DNA from: Emiliania huxleyi CCMP1516
Lineage: Eukaryota; Haptophyta; Isochrysidales; Noelaerhabdaceae
Length of the DNA stretch: 64,000 nucleotides
Direction: 5' to 3'
Assembly: GCF_000372725.1 (NCBI RefSeq)
Contig: NW_005200170.1
Span: 611,389-675,388 of the forward strand
Part shown: piece after piece, positions 39,091-48,861 of the stretch
Numbering within the stretch: the first letter of the stretch is position 1
How the letters are laid out: every line of letters starts with the position of its first letter
Made by a program: the position numbers and the translations under genes
Notes under the pieces: generated by a model
What the model saw: only the letters and a program-made list of their open reading frames with translations
What the model was told of the DNA's origin: nothing
Database searches by the model: none

Positions 39091-40980
39091 ATGCCCGCCC
39101 CGCCCTCCCGCGCCTCCGCCGCGCTCCGCAAGCCGCCGCCGCCGTCTGCTGACAGCGCGCCGGGTGGTGAAGTCCCAAAGAACGTCCTGAAGGCGGCTGC
39201 GGACGGCCTCGTGGGACCGGTGCGACAGTGGCTGAATGAAGGCGGGAAGGCCGACACTCTCTTCGATGTTGACTGCGTGGCCGGCGGCGGCGGCGGTAAG
39301 ATTCCATACACCCTGCTGATGCTCGCCGCACAGAACGGGCACATGCAGATTGTCGAGCTCCTCCTGAGGCGTGGCGCGCACATCAACCTGCAAACCAGTC
39401 GCGGCACCACAGCGCTCAACGCTGCCGCCTACTACGGCCGCGAGCGAATGGTGGAGAGGCTGCTGCAGCACGGTGCGGAGATGGGGGCGGCGCTGGTAGT
39501 TTCAGCCCAGGGCGGACAAGAGCGGGTGGTCGACCTGCTGCTGCGGCGTGGCGCGGAGATCGACCTGCAAGACCAGAACGGTGGCACCGCGCTGATGTTC
39601 GCCGTCTACTTCAACCGCCCCGCCGTCGTGCTCCGCCTGCTGCGGGCGGGCGCGGACATGACGTTGCGCGACGTGGACCGCAAGACGGCGCTGCAGTGGG
39701 CCAAGGAGGAGAGCCACGCCGAGTGCGTCGAGGCGTTCAGGACGCATATCGGGGAGGTGGCGGCGGTCCGGAGCAAGGCGCCGTCGGCCGAGGCAGGCGG
39801 CGCAGGCGCGGCGGAGGGTGCTAGTGCTGCGGCCTCTGCTTCGAGCGGCGAGGGAGGCGCGGAGGCAGCGCTGAGCAGCGGCGGGGCAGTGCCAGAGGAG
39901 GTTGTGCTGGCAGCTGGGCTAGGCGATGAGGAGGCGGTGCTGGCGTGGGTCGACGGCGGCGGGCGGGTGAACGCGACGTTCGTGCACGTCTTTTCGGACA
40001 GCCTCTCTTTGAGCGGCGTGACGCTGCTGATGCTCGCAATGATGAGGGGCCGGGAGGGACTGGCCGAGACGCTGCTCCAGCGCGGCGCGGATATCTCGTT
40101 GCAGTCTAGCGATGGCGCCACCGCGCTGAGTATCGCCGCCACGAATGGCCGCGAGAAGCTGGTCGAGTTGGCGTTGCGGCACGGCGCGGAGATCAACATT
40201 CAGTGCCACTACGGCAACACTGCACTGATTCAGGCCGCTTTCTTCGGCCACCCCGCCGCCCTTCTCTGCTTGCTGCGGGCGGGCGCAGACGTGACGTTGC
40301 GCGATGCAGATGGCACGACCGCGCTGCAGTGTGCCAAGAAGAAGGGCCACACTGGGTGCGTGCGCGCCCTCGCGGAGCATTCGGCGGCCGAGAAGGCGGC
40401 GGAGAAGGCGGCGGCGGAGGCGGCGTGGGCCGCGGGAGCGGCGGAGAGGGCGGCGCAGAGGGCGGCGGAGGAGAAGGAGGCGGCGCGGCACGCGGAGGAG
40501 CTGCTGGCGGAGGTCGAGGCGGAGAAGCGCGCCAAGGGCAAGAAGGGCAAGAAGAAGAAGAAGAAGGGCGGCGGGGCGGGCGGGGCTGGGCCGTCGCAGG
40601 AGCTCGAGGAGGTTGCCGAGGCGCCGTCGGAGGCAGACGCAGTCGAGGCGGCGAAGAAGGCCGAGGAGGCGAGGCTTCTCCTGCTTCTCGAGACGCTCAC
40701 CGAGGAGAGGATGCGGTTCAGCATCACGGCGGAGAGCCAGGCAGCTGCGTCGGCAGAAGTGGCCGAAGCTGCGCGCTTAGACGCTGAGGCGGATGAGGCG
40801 GAGGAGGAGGCGGAGGAGGAGGAGGCGGCCGAGGCGGCGGCCGAGGCGGCGCTGGCGGCGGCCGAGGCGGCGCTGGCGGCGGCGTTGTCCGCCGCCAAGG
40901 AGAGGCGCGCGGCCACTGCCGCTGCGAGGGCAAAGGCGGCCGCTGCCAGGATGGCGGCGGAGGCGGCCCGGCGCTCGTAG
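39091..40980 (+). CDS. ankyrin-repeat protein with long charged coiled coil
   Basis: Intronless, 629 residues. Two ankyrin blocks (about 65-225 and 275-435) contain units such as NGHMQIVELLLRRGAHINLQ and HPAALLCLLRAGADVTLRDA, separated by a Gly/Ala/Ser linker. One unit in the first block (GAEMGAALVVSAQGG) has lost about a dozen residues. Residues about 440-629 are Ala/Glu/Lys/Arg-rich helix with a KKGKKKKKK basic patch. The plan equals that of the RING protein at 495 and the kinase protein at 48862 but has no effector domain, suggesting an adaptor. The start ATG follows a stop and is the first in frame. Confidence 0.85.
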   Translation: MPAPPSRASAALRKPPPPSADSAPGGEVPKNVLKAAADGLVGPVRQWLNEGGKADTLFDVDCVAGGGGGKIPYTLLMLAAQNGHMQIVELLLRRGAHINLQTSRGTTALNAAAYYGRERMVERLLQHGAEMGAALVVSAQGGQERVVDLLLRRGAEIDLQDQNGGTALMFAVYFNRPAVVLRLLRAGADMTLRDVDRKTALQWAKEESHAECVEAFRTHIGEVAAVRSKAPSAEAGGAGAAEGASAAASASSGEGGAEAALSSGGAVPEEVVLAAGLGDEEAVLAWVDGGGRVNATFVHVFSDSLSLSGVTLLMLAMMRGREGLAETLLQRGADISLQSSDGATALSIAATNGREKLVELALRHGAEINIQCHYGNTALIQAAFFGHPAALLCLLRAGADVTLRDADGTTALQCAKKKGHTGCVRALAEHSAAEKAAEKAAAEAAWAAGAAERAAQRAAEEKEAARHAEELLAEVEAEKRAKGKKGKKKKKKGGGAGGAGPSQELEEVAEAPSEADAVEAAKKAEEARLLLLLETLTEERMRFSITAESQAAASAEVAEAARLDAEADEAEEEAEEEEAAEAAAEAALAAAEAALAAALSAAKERRAATAAARAKAAAARMAAEAARRS

Positions 40981-41781
40981 GGAGCTGCCGAGGGGAAACG
41001 CGTGGCCGCTCTCGGGACGTGTACGGGGAAGCTCGAGGACTCTCTGGGGGCTGTGGTCGCACACATACATGCTAGTTGGTATTGGCTATTGCCCGCACGC
41101 TAGTTGCGCGCCGAGCTCTGCGTTCTTGTGTGTGAGAGGCGACAGGGGTACAGACGCCCAAGGGTGGGCGACGGTTAGCACCACACTCCTCTCCTTAAAA
41201 TCCCTGTGTGTGGTGTGACGGCCGTGCCGTCCTCAGCCCATCCCTCCCTTAAGGTGGTTCTTGAGAAAAATTGTGGCCGGACTCTGCCGCACGATGGCCG
41301 TCACGCTCGCACCTGCCGACCGCCGCCACGGCGGCGAGACGCCTCTTCCGCCACCGCGGCGCCGGTCACAGGCCAGCGCTATGCAGCTGCCGGCCACACC
41401 GGGCCGGATTTGCCGGTACTCGTCGCCGCACACTCCTGCGTCCACGCCGCTGTGACGTCTGGCGACGAGGCGCCGGCCGCCAAGCTTCATCGCCAACGTG
41501 GTCGCTCGCTGGTCCTCTCGGCTCGGCCACGCGTCGGCCTAGCTCGCACGAGCTCCAGACAGCCACCGGCCGCCACGCGTAAAGCGTACGGGTCGCCGGA
41601 TCCCTGTTGTGCTCTCACGCTGGCCGGCGTAAAACTGTACTGGCAGTTGTCATGCCGTACCCGTCGCGTTTCGAAAAAGAGCCCTCGATCGACCCCTCTA
41701 CACGCACCGCGCCACCGCTCTCCACAACTGCTACCGTGGACATTAAGCTCCTCGACTCGATCTGCGGCTACGACGGCGCTC

Positions 41782-42520
41782 TAGCTGCTGGCTCTCGCGG
41801 GTGTCTGGCGACCCGCTCAGGCTTGCGAAACGGCCGGCCGTGGCGACGTGTTTCGAGCTCGGTGGTCTTCTCCGCGCGGCTGGGCCCGCCCCTAGTCGGG
41901 GCCGACCCGCCCGGTCACTGGGCAGCGCTTGCGCCGTCGTCCTGGACGACGGTGTGCTGGTGCATCCGGGAGGCTCCGCGGGGCTGCTCTAGCAGCCTCG
42001 GGAGGGTCGAAAATCGAAGCCGGAGCAGCGGACCACGGAAGCTCCACGGACGGTGAGGCGGGCTGTGGTTGCCCCCCCCCGACCGGGTGAGGGAGTGGCG
42101 CCCCGGGAGTGCCGCTCCGGCGACGTCCGTGGCCTCAACGGCACTGTGACCGCGGTGCTCGCTCTCGCGGCCGTCTCGCGACCCGCTCGAGACGAAAACC
42201 GGACCGGCCGGTGCGACGCACCGCGAGTGGGATGGTCTTCTCCGCCCGGCTGGGGCCGCTCCTAATCGGGGCCGACCCGCCCGGTCACTGGGCAGCGCGT
42301 GCGCCGTCCCTCCGGGATGTGAGGGGTCGATGAGTCCCTCGGCCCGCGCGGAAGTGTCTCGGAAAGGCCCCGTGGAGCCGGATAGACAACGCAGCCGCGA
42401 AGGGCCTGAGGTGCTTCGCCGACGGTGAGGCGGGCTGTGGTTGGAGCCACCGGGCGGGAGGCGGACATGGTCCACCAGTGGCATGGCTGCGAGCACGCTG
42501 GCCGGCTCCACGGCACTGTG
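41782..42520. repeat. tandem duplication, period about 370 bases
   Basis: GCTCTCGCGG..GTCT.GCGAC, GTCTTCTCCGC.CGGCTGGG, GGGGCCGACCCGCCCGGTCA and ACGGTGAGGCGGGCTGTGGT each occur twice, 369-374 bases apart. The two units are about 75-85% identical and non-coding. Confidence 0.75.
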
Positions 42521-42642
42521 ACCGCGCTGAAGCAGCCCTCGGCAAGGCCCCTGAGGCCGCCGGAGAGCCTAAAAGTGTGAGCGGGTGCGCATATAACGGG
42601 CAGGACAGTGCTCCCGAGCCGGCTAGGGCGTTGGAGCACCTA

Positions 42643-42818
42643 TGGAATGGCGCCGATCCCGCAGTTTCCCCGGGGCTTACTCGAACCCGCCGCCACCCGT
42701 ACCTCGCTCCAAACCACGCCGGAGCAGCTCTGGTCGTGCTCGGGACGGGGGGAGGAAAGTTCGGGGCACAAGAGCGTCGAGTAAGCCCCGGGGAAACTGC
42801 GGGATCGGTGCCATTACC
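42643..42818. repeat. near-perfect 42-bp inverted repeat (hairpin)
   Basis: Arms 42643-42684 and 42777-42818 are reverse complements with about two mismatches; the inner 32 bases (from CCGATCCCGCAGTTTCCCCG to TTACTCGA) are perfect. The 92-base loop is non-coding. Confidence 0.92.
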
Positions 42819-43547
42819 CGTGGCCCGGGATCCGGCGGCGAAAGTTTGGCCCCGTTCGGCCACACGGACGTTAGCGGCTGTGGTTTCGGCCTGCACCCTC
42901 TCACGGCTCCGAGAGGGGCCCGAGAGGCCGGAGACAGGTCCACCTTGGCGCTCGCGTCGAGCTGCGAGGCCGGATCCGAGGCCGCCAGGCCGTTGGTAAC
43001 ACCAGATGGAACGCCCGCGCAGCCGATTTTTATACGCGAAAAGTACCCGACGGACTCACGAGGGCACACACTCGGCGGTCTCGCGACAAGAGACGGCTCA
43101 CGGGGAGGAAAGAACAGAAGCTAAGGATGGGGACGCGGTTAGGGGTGCCGTCTTCGAGTCTGGCGGCTCGCCCGGGACCAACGCTCGAGCCTCCGCCCCT
43201 CGGACGGGCTCCGGAGAGCGCGTGTACCACCGCGTCGGCGGGCAGCGGAGCTGGCGGGAGCGGCACGACCGACGGCGGCGACGCGGGAGACCGGTGCGGT
43301 CGCAGCGCTGCAGAGTTGCAGCACCGCGACCGCATCGACTGAGCGCATCGGCATGCGCGAGAGGAGGGTGTGCGGGTGCATGCCCGGGCCGTGAGGGCTG
43401 GCTGAAGCGCCGCTCGGGCGGCCGCCCGCATGCGACTTTGAGAGAAGCGGCCTCGTTCACGACTCTCAAGAACCACCTTAAAACTAAAGTTTTTCTTTCT
43501 TTCTTTACCAACGCTGTCGAGCAGGTACTCTAAGAGAGGGCTAAGGG

Positions 43548-43700
43548 GTAAGGTGTAAGTAAGGTAAACGTCTCCACACACACAAAGTGGTGGGGCAAGG
43601 GGGGGCGACCCTCGCATCTCCACGCCCGGACACGGGCAGGAGCCCCACGGCATTCAAAGTGCAAGCACCGGCCCGGTGCCGTGGGTGAGCAACCTGCACC
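43548..43700 (-). repeat. dispersed ~150 bp repeat shared with ODC intron 9
   Basis: Aligns with 55038-55195: AAGGTA..CGTC.CCACACACAC, GGAGCCC, CACGG.ATTCAA, AAGTGCAAG, CGGCCCGGTG, GTGGGTGAGC in the same order. In ODC it is part of an intron. Here, on the minus strand, it is followed by a Py-rich stretch and CTCTTAG|AGTACCTGCTCGACAGCG, so it may be an intron as well. Confidence 0.65.
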
Positions 43701-43768
43701 CCACTCCCTCCCTCCCAGACACAACCCGCACACGGCACACAACCCCCACAGCGTGGACGACTGCGTGT

Positions 43769-44343
43769 TCAGAAACACCAAGCAGCGAGGCGAGGGTGAA
43801 GGGGTAGGGGGCTGTGTGGGGCAGAATCTTCATCCGGCTTATCTGTGACTACTCCATCTAGCCTGGGGGGTCGCAGGAGGGGGGGGCAGAGGGTAAGATA
43901 TGGGTGAGGCCAGCTACAAGTCGGACGCCCTCCCACCGTCGGAATAATCCTCGGAGCGGTCGGCGTCCTCTCGTCGTCGTCCTCGGTCTGCATCGCCTCG
44001 CCAGCCGTGAACCTGAACACGGCGTCGGCCGGCGCCGAGGCGCCGGCGGCCGTCATCAGGTGCATGACTATGCGGTCGCGGTATGCCGCATCGACCTCTC
44101 CGTGCTCGGCCAGCTCGTTCGCGAGCCAGTCCGAGGCGACGGTCGTCGCCACGGTCCCCTGGGGAACTGTGGCGTACACCTTGCTGGGGCCGCGTCTCGA
44201 TACCCGTCGTCCCTCTCCGGGGGCAGCGAGTATTCGACCCCTATTTTGGACCCGGCCTGGCTGCGCGCAGCTGCAGACCGCAGCCCGGCCATCACGTACT
44301 CGATGTTCTCGGTGCAGAGAAATTCTTCGTTCGCCTGCTACTC
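43769..44343 (-). CDS. unknown protein, partial, with one probable intron
   Basis: The upstream part reads FLCTENIEYVMAGLRSAAAR and SQAGSKIG. Removing a 59-base GT-AG segment joins it in frame to VYATVPQGTVATTVASDWLA, NELAEHGEVDAAYRDRIVM and FRFTAGEAMQTEDDDER. Composition and codon bias are host-like. A further exon (EYLLDSVG) may follow near 43515-43540 after the dispersed repeat. Start, end and family were not identified. Confidence 0.45.
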
Positions 44344-44370
44344 GAGTTAAATTCTTTTCCTTGTGGTGTA

Positions 44371-45086
44371 CCTGTGTTAGTGCCAGTGCGCGCCAGTCCC
44401 GTGCCCAGTGTCGTGCGAGGGAGTTTTGTTATAAAATTCTTTTCCTCCAGTCTAAATTTCTTTTCCTATGTGGGAGAAGGAGGGGTGGAGGGACGAGGTC
44501 CGGACTGGGCGGCTTCTGCTGCTCAGCGAGGACCTCGGACCACTGCTGCGCAATGGTGGGTGGGGCGGGATTTCCCGCCCCAACGGCCATCGGCGGGGTA
44601 GGCGCGCGGGTGGGGGCGGTTGGGATGAAGGGGAGTGGGATGGGGATGGTCCTCTCGGCGAGCACCACGGTGCTCGCGGATTCGACCATCCGCCTTCTGA
44701 CTGCGAATCCGACGACGGCTTCTGTGAGGACGACGGCTTCTATTATTAGAAGCCGTCGTCCGCGCTTTGCCTGTTGTGTGAATCGTGCGTAGATGACGCT
44801 GGGAAAATTTCTTTTCCTCGCACAACACTCGAGGGAGTTCGGTTGTAACATTCTTTTAGCGTGCGGGGACAGCGGCATTGTGCACGGAGCTAAGTGCATT
44901 GCCGTTCTTAACGGAGTCGCTTAGGCGGCTCCGGTGGTGTGCCGGTGATAGTACTAGCACGCGCCAGTTCGCACCTGTGTCGAGCCTGTGTGCTCTGAGA
45001 GAGAGTTGTTTTGTTTAAATTCTTTTGCTGTGCCATTTGTAGTGCCAGTCCGAGCCAGTCTGCTGTGAGAGGGGCTTGTATGGTAA
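44371..45086 (+). promoter_or_regulatory. cluster of four promoter-like modules
   Basis: Copies at 44371-44438 (TGTTAGTGCCAGTGCGCGCC ... GTGCGAGGGAGTT ... AAATTCTTTTCCT), 44824-44858 (CGAGGGAGTTCGGTTGTAAC then ATTCTTTT), 44957-45026 (ACGCGCCAGTTCG ... TCTGAGAGAGAGTTGTTTTG then TTTAAATTCTTTT) and 45047-45086 (GTGCCAGTCCGAGCCAGTCT then GTGAGAGGGGCTTGTATG). All face right. The last two precede the gene starting at 45195. The interval also holds short open frames that I do not accept as genes. Confidence 0.45.
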
Positions 45087-45194
45087 CAACGTACACGCCA
45101 AACGAGGGGTGGGAGAAGGACAGGGTCCCCACCTGCACGAGCAGGATCTTGTAAGGACGATCAGAAGAAAAATTCTTTTTCTGGGCCGCGCGCA

Positions 45195-46436
45195 ATGACC
45201 GCGCCCGCTGCCGCTGCGCCCGCCGCCGCCCCGCCGCCGCCCCGGCCCTCCGCAGGACAGGGGCAGGGCGGCCCGCCGCCGCCAAGGGCCGCCTCCAACC
45301 AGGCGTGCAGCACCGAACGCCCACCTGGCCCCGAGAGTGCGCGCCGCGCAGACCTACCACAGACCAGACCGACACATCCCCAGATCTACACACTCCAACC
45401 ACACAGAACTTCTCGATACAAACCTCCACGAGACCGCTCCCCCCGCCACAGAGAGGGCACAGAGAGCCACCACGCCCCGACGCCTGCCCACCCAGCCATC
45501 CACCTTCCCACAGCAACCCCGCATTGCCTCCACCTCTCAATTCAGCATCTCAGGCTCCTGCCAGCGCGACCGCTCCCCGGCCCCAGAACACCCGCCCACT
45601 CCCGCGCCACTCGCACCTCGACGCACGCCGCCCCAGCGCACGCGCCCCCGCCTCCCTCCGAAGCGACAGCGCAGCACAGCACACCAATCCTACATCAAAC
45701 CAGACAGCCCTGCCAGCTCAGCCACTCCCCGCCAGCACCGACTATTTCACCACACGAACCGGCGCTCGACCACCCCCAGGCCCCCCTCCCGAGCCCCAGC
45801 GCCCCTCACGACCGCCTCCCCCCACCCACACACACGACCACGCCCCGAGAGAGCCCTCTCTCTCTCACACACACACACATGCACACATACACGAAAAGAA
45901 ATCCACTCCCCCACACCCACAACCCATTTCCGGCCCGCGTATTGGACGCGGCCGAGAGGACCAACAGTCAAAATCCGACCTCGAGCTGTACCTACAAGAA
46001 CCTACAAGTTTCGGCAAGGCCCAATCCAACGGCAACCAATCCGCAACAAACCAAGACAAAACCAGGACCGCAAGCCAGATACACCAGCACGCCCAGCGAA
46101 CACAAAACTCCGGAAAAAGAGCCCAACCCGCCCCCCCGACTCGATCAGGTGACCATTGACTCCGCCAAGCTCGAGGACGACCACTACGCCCAGTTCAAAG
46201 GCAGCGTCATCAAGTTCCAGTACAGCAGCGGACAGGCCTTCACCTCGACCAAGCTCGGCTTCTTCGACGACTCGCTCCACGTCGCGATCAAGGACATCGT
46301 CATTCAGAACGGGGGGCCGAACATCAAGGACGACGCCATCAAGGGCAAGCACATCGTCGCCGCCTTCAACACGAGGCACCAGTACTTCTCCGTCGACATC
46401 AAGGCCTCCCTCGTCCCCTTCCTCGACCAGAAGATC
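45195..46436 (+). CDS. small host gene of unknown function, 3' end abutting a LINE fragment
   Basis: Exon 1 (45195-45302) encodes an Ala/Pro/Gln-rich start ending RAASNQ, with a GC donor (CCAG|GCGTGC). The 846-base segment 45303-46148 is A/C-rich, nearly T-free and unlike flanking coding DNA. GATCAG|GTGACC then opens exon 2: VTIDSAKLEDDHYAQFKG, TKLGFFDDSLHVAIKDIVIQ, VDIKASLVPFLDQKIMD, a compact beta-rich domain with strong C/G third positions. Coding character changes abruptly at about 46437, where LINE-type sequence begins, so the natural 3' end is probably lost. The domain was not identified. Promoter-like modules lie directly upstream. Confidence 0.45.
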
Positions 46437-48166
46437 ATGGATTCTACGCACAGTGGATGATACGCTACCTCCATCCCCGCAAGGCCCCATGGAAAGAAAT
46501 AGCGGACCTCTGGCTCTGCGAGGGCACACTGGGTAGAGGAGTCATTGTCTCGAATACCGATCTCACTGACACGCTCAACGCCATACCAAATACCGCCCCC
46601 TACCTCCAAAGATGCCTCAAATCCTTCATAGAGCTCGAGATCCGACAAAACATTAAGACAGCCGACCACCGACTCCAATCCGAACCGCTATGGCACAACT
46701 GGAGATTCGAAATTCAGCTACCTGAAGCGAGAGCCGAGATCTGGAGAGAGGACCTCGGAGTAAATCACTTTTACGACCTCCTAGACACACAAAGCGAGCC
46801 CTTCGAGCCGAGCGACTGGCGCGAATTTTTTGACCAACTCGCCCCCAGCGAGAACCAAGAACGCATGCTAGACGAGCTACAATTGATATGGAATGCCGTC
46901 GATCGAGGAGGCGAGCAAATCGGCGAGGACCTGTGGAAAAACAGCCAGCCCCCCCGTCCTGACTCCTTAATTAATATAAACGTGGCGATAATGGACCCAA
47001 CCTCGCAACACATACAATATGCATACGCCGAGCGACCAAATAATTCGAACCCAGGAACTAACATAGTATACCACGAGCTATGGCTAGACACATCCGGCAG
47101 ACCCCACCGCACAGGAAATACAATCGACCCGAGGCAAAAATCAATCACGACAGTCGAGGAATGGGATGACACGCCCTCGGACCCCCCACCCGTATATGGC
47201 AGCGGCATACTCGAGGAGAAGCGGCGCCAAACAGACTATAAAAAACCCGCAATCATAGGGCCTACACACCTCGCGTACCCGAGAAATGAGGGCTGGAGAC
47301 CCAAGGGGCAAAAGGGCAAAACCGACAACGGCCGTCCACGTAAGCTCTCTGACATTACCATTCACGGCATCACCGACCACCTCACCAAACGCATCACGAG
47401 AAAAATAAAACCGAACTGCATACGAAACTGGAAGAAGCGGGTCCGATTCAGAATCGACTTTAAAAAAGTGTTTAGCTCGTTCGGCACACCGCTCTCAAAC
47501 GACGCCGAGGAGAGGCAGTGGAGAAAATACGTCCACAGAGCGATTAACGTCCGCAACCGAAACCCAGCGCTCACAGAGCACAAATGCCGTTTGTGCAACC
47601 GAGAGGAGGAGAGCATGCTGCACCTAGTCAAATGCTGCCACACAAAACCACTCTGGAATAAGTGCCTACAATTCTGCCGCGACACGCTGGACGCCCCAGA
47701 TATGACCAGACGAGTAGAACGGGCCATAATATTCAACCAAGAAAAAGAAGACAAGATGCTTCCCGAAGTGGCATGCGCCTTCATCCGACACACATTTAAT
47801 ATCTTCTACCACGACTTTGCCAACGTCGATAAGGGCCACACCTTTATATGGCAAAAGGTCTACTACAGAGCCCTCACGTCCTTTCGAAGGGCAGCGATGC
47901 GATACGCGGGGAAAATCAGACTACAACACACTCATCGGATATACACCGACCTCACAGCGGAGGTGTCGGAAGAGAGCAGAAAAAAATTCGAGCAAATAAT
48001 CAAGATCGACACCTCAGGAGGCTCGGGACTCACCCCAGACTTCAAAGACGCGATCACAGCAGCGCTGACCAATCTCAAAGCGATCTCCGACGCCGACAGG
48101 AGGAGCCTCGCTCACGCCCAAAATAACCAGCAGTACCATCACACGAGGCGAACACAACGCGCATGA
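46437..48166 (+). mobile_element. 5'-tru­ncated non-LTR retrotransposon (LINE) fragment, C-terminal ORF2 region
   Basis: One frame of about 569 codons. WMIRYLHPRKAPWKEIADLW resembles the region after the reverse transcriptase core of LINE ORF2. Near the end, CRLCNREEESMLHLVKCC is a C-x2-C-x6-H-x4-C zinc knuckle of the zf-RVT type, followed by LWNKCLQFC. The catalytic reverse transcriptase motifs and endonuclease are absent, so it cannot be autonomous. GC content and codon use are lower and more A-rich than in neighbouring genes, consistent with a mobile origin. The frame is intact, suggesting recent insertion. The 3' end merges into a CCGAGATCGA repeat. Confidence 0.65.
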
Positions 48167-48171
48167 CCCGA

Positions 48172-48252
48172 GATCGACCCGAGATTGACCTGAGATTGAC
48201 CCGAGATCGACCCGAGATCGACACGAGATCGACCAGAGATCGACCCAACCGA
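48172..48252 (+). repeat. CCGAGATCGA tandem repeat
   Basis: About eight ten-base units (CCCGAGATCGA, CCTGAGATTGA variants) immediately after the LINE frame. The unit has the same CGAGATC core as the intronic repeats elsewhere in the window. Confidence 0.9.
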
Positions 48253-48780
48253 AGGCCCCCCTGGGGGGGGGAGATCGACCCAACAAGGCCCCAAAGCCCC
48301 CTCTCTGGGGGACCCCTCCCCCCCCACCCCGAGTGTCCGTGTCCTTCGCGAGTCACCGATGGGGAGCGGGGGGGGGGTGCGAAAAACGAACAGGGGAGGC
48401 TGGGGAGGGGGGGGTCCACTCTGAAGACTGCCGACCGCGGAGGGGTTTTGTCCCACAGGGTTTTACCCTCCGCGTGAGGATCGGCGCGGCGAGGGGGTAG
48501 GCTCGAATTCGCCGCGCAACATTTCACCCCCACAGGACCCCGCCCCCCCCCCCTCATTGGTCCCACCACCCAGAACCCCAACCTTGGCTTCGCACCCCCT
48601 CCTTGCGCAGTGTCCCCCGCTATGTGTCGCCGTCTTCGGGGCACGCTATCCTGTGCAGTCAGGGCAAGTGGGGGCGAGGCGCAGTCCCATCTCTCCTGTG
48701 TACGGGTGGGTTCTGTCCCTAGTCTCGGAGGGGGGCTTGAAGGTAAGAATATTTTATTTTTTTGTAAGGACGATCAGGCC
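48253..48780. other. intergenic region with homopolymers
   Basis: GC-rich non-coding DNA with G and C runs. Near its right end TTTGTAAGGACGATCAGG (48762-48779) matches 45149-45165 and 16655-16668. Confidence 0.45.
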
Positions 48781-48820
48781 AGGCTGTGAGAGAGAGTTGT
48801 TTTGTTTAAATTCTTTTCCT
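48781..48820 (+). promoter_or_regulatory. promoter-like module upstream of ankyrin-kinase gene
   Basis: GGCTGTGAGAGAGAGTTGTT then TTGTTTAAATTCTTTTCCTC, nearly identical to 44985-45026, ending about 40 bases before the ATG at 48862. Confidence 0.5.
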
Positions 48821-48861
48821 CGACGGGCGGTTGGTTGGGGGCACGAGCAGCGGCCAGCGCG

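Larger units (their letters stand above)
41249..43481. mobile_element. candidate 2.2 kb element bounded by 18-bp perfect inverted repeats
   Basis: TTAAGGTGGTTCTTGAGA at 41249-41266 is exactly inverted at 43464-43481. The enclosed DNA has no recognisable gene and contains a tandem duplication and a strong hairpin. No target-site duplication was seen, so this is tentative. Confidence 0.3.

Noticed and set aside
41206-43533. Multiple 100-200 codon frames in the 41-43.5 kb region
   Set aside because: Compositional artefacts in duplicated GC-rich DNA; no motif and no consistent codon bias.
44468-44749. Gly/Asp-rich small protein downstream of a promoter-like module
   Set aside because: Overlaps an equally good alternative frame, low complexity, no homologous feature visible.
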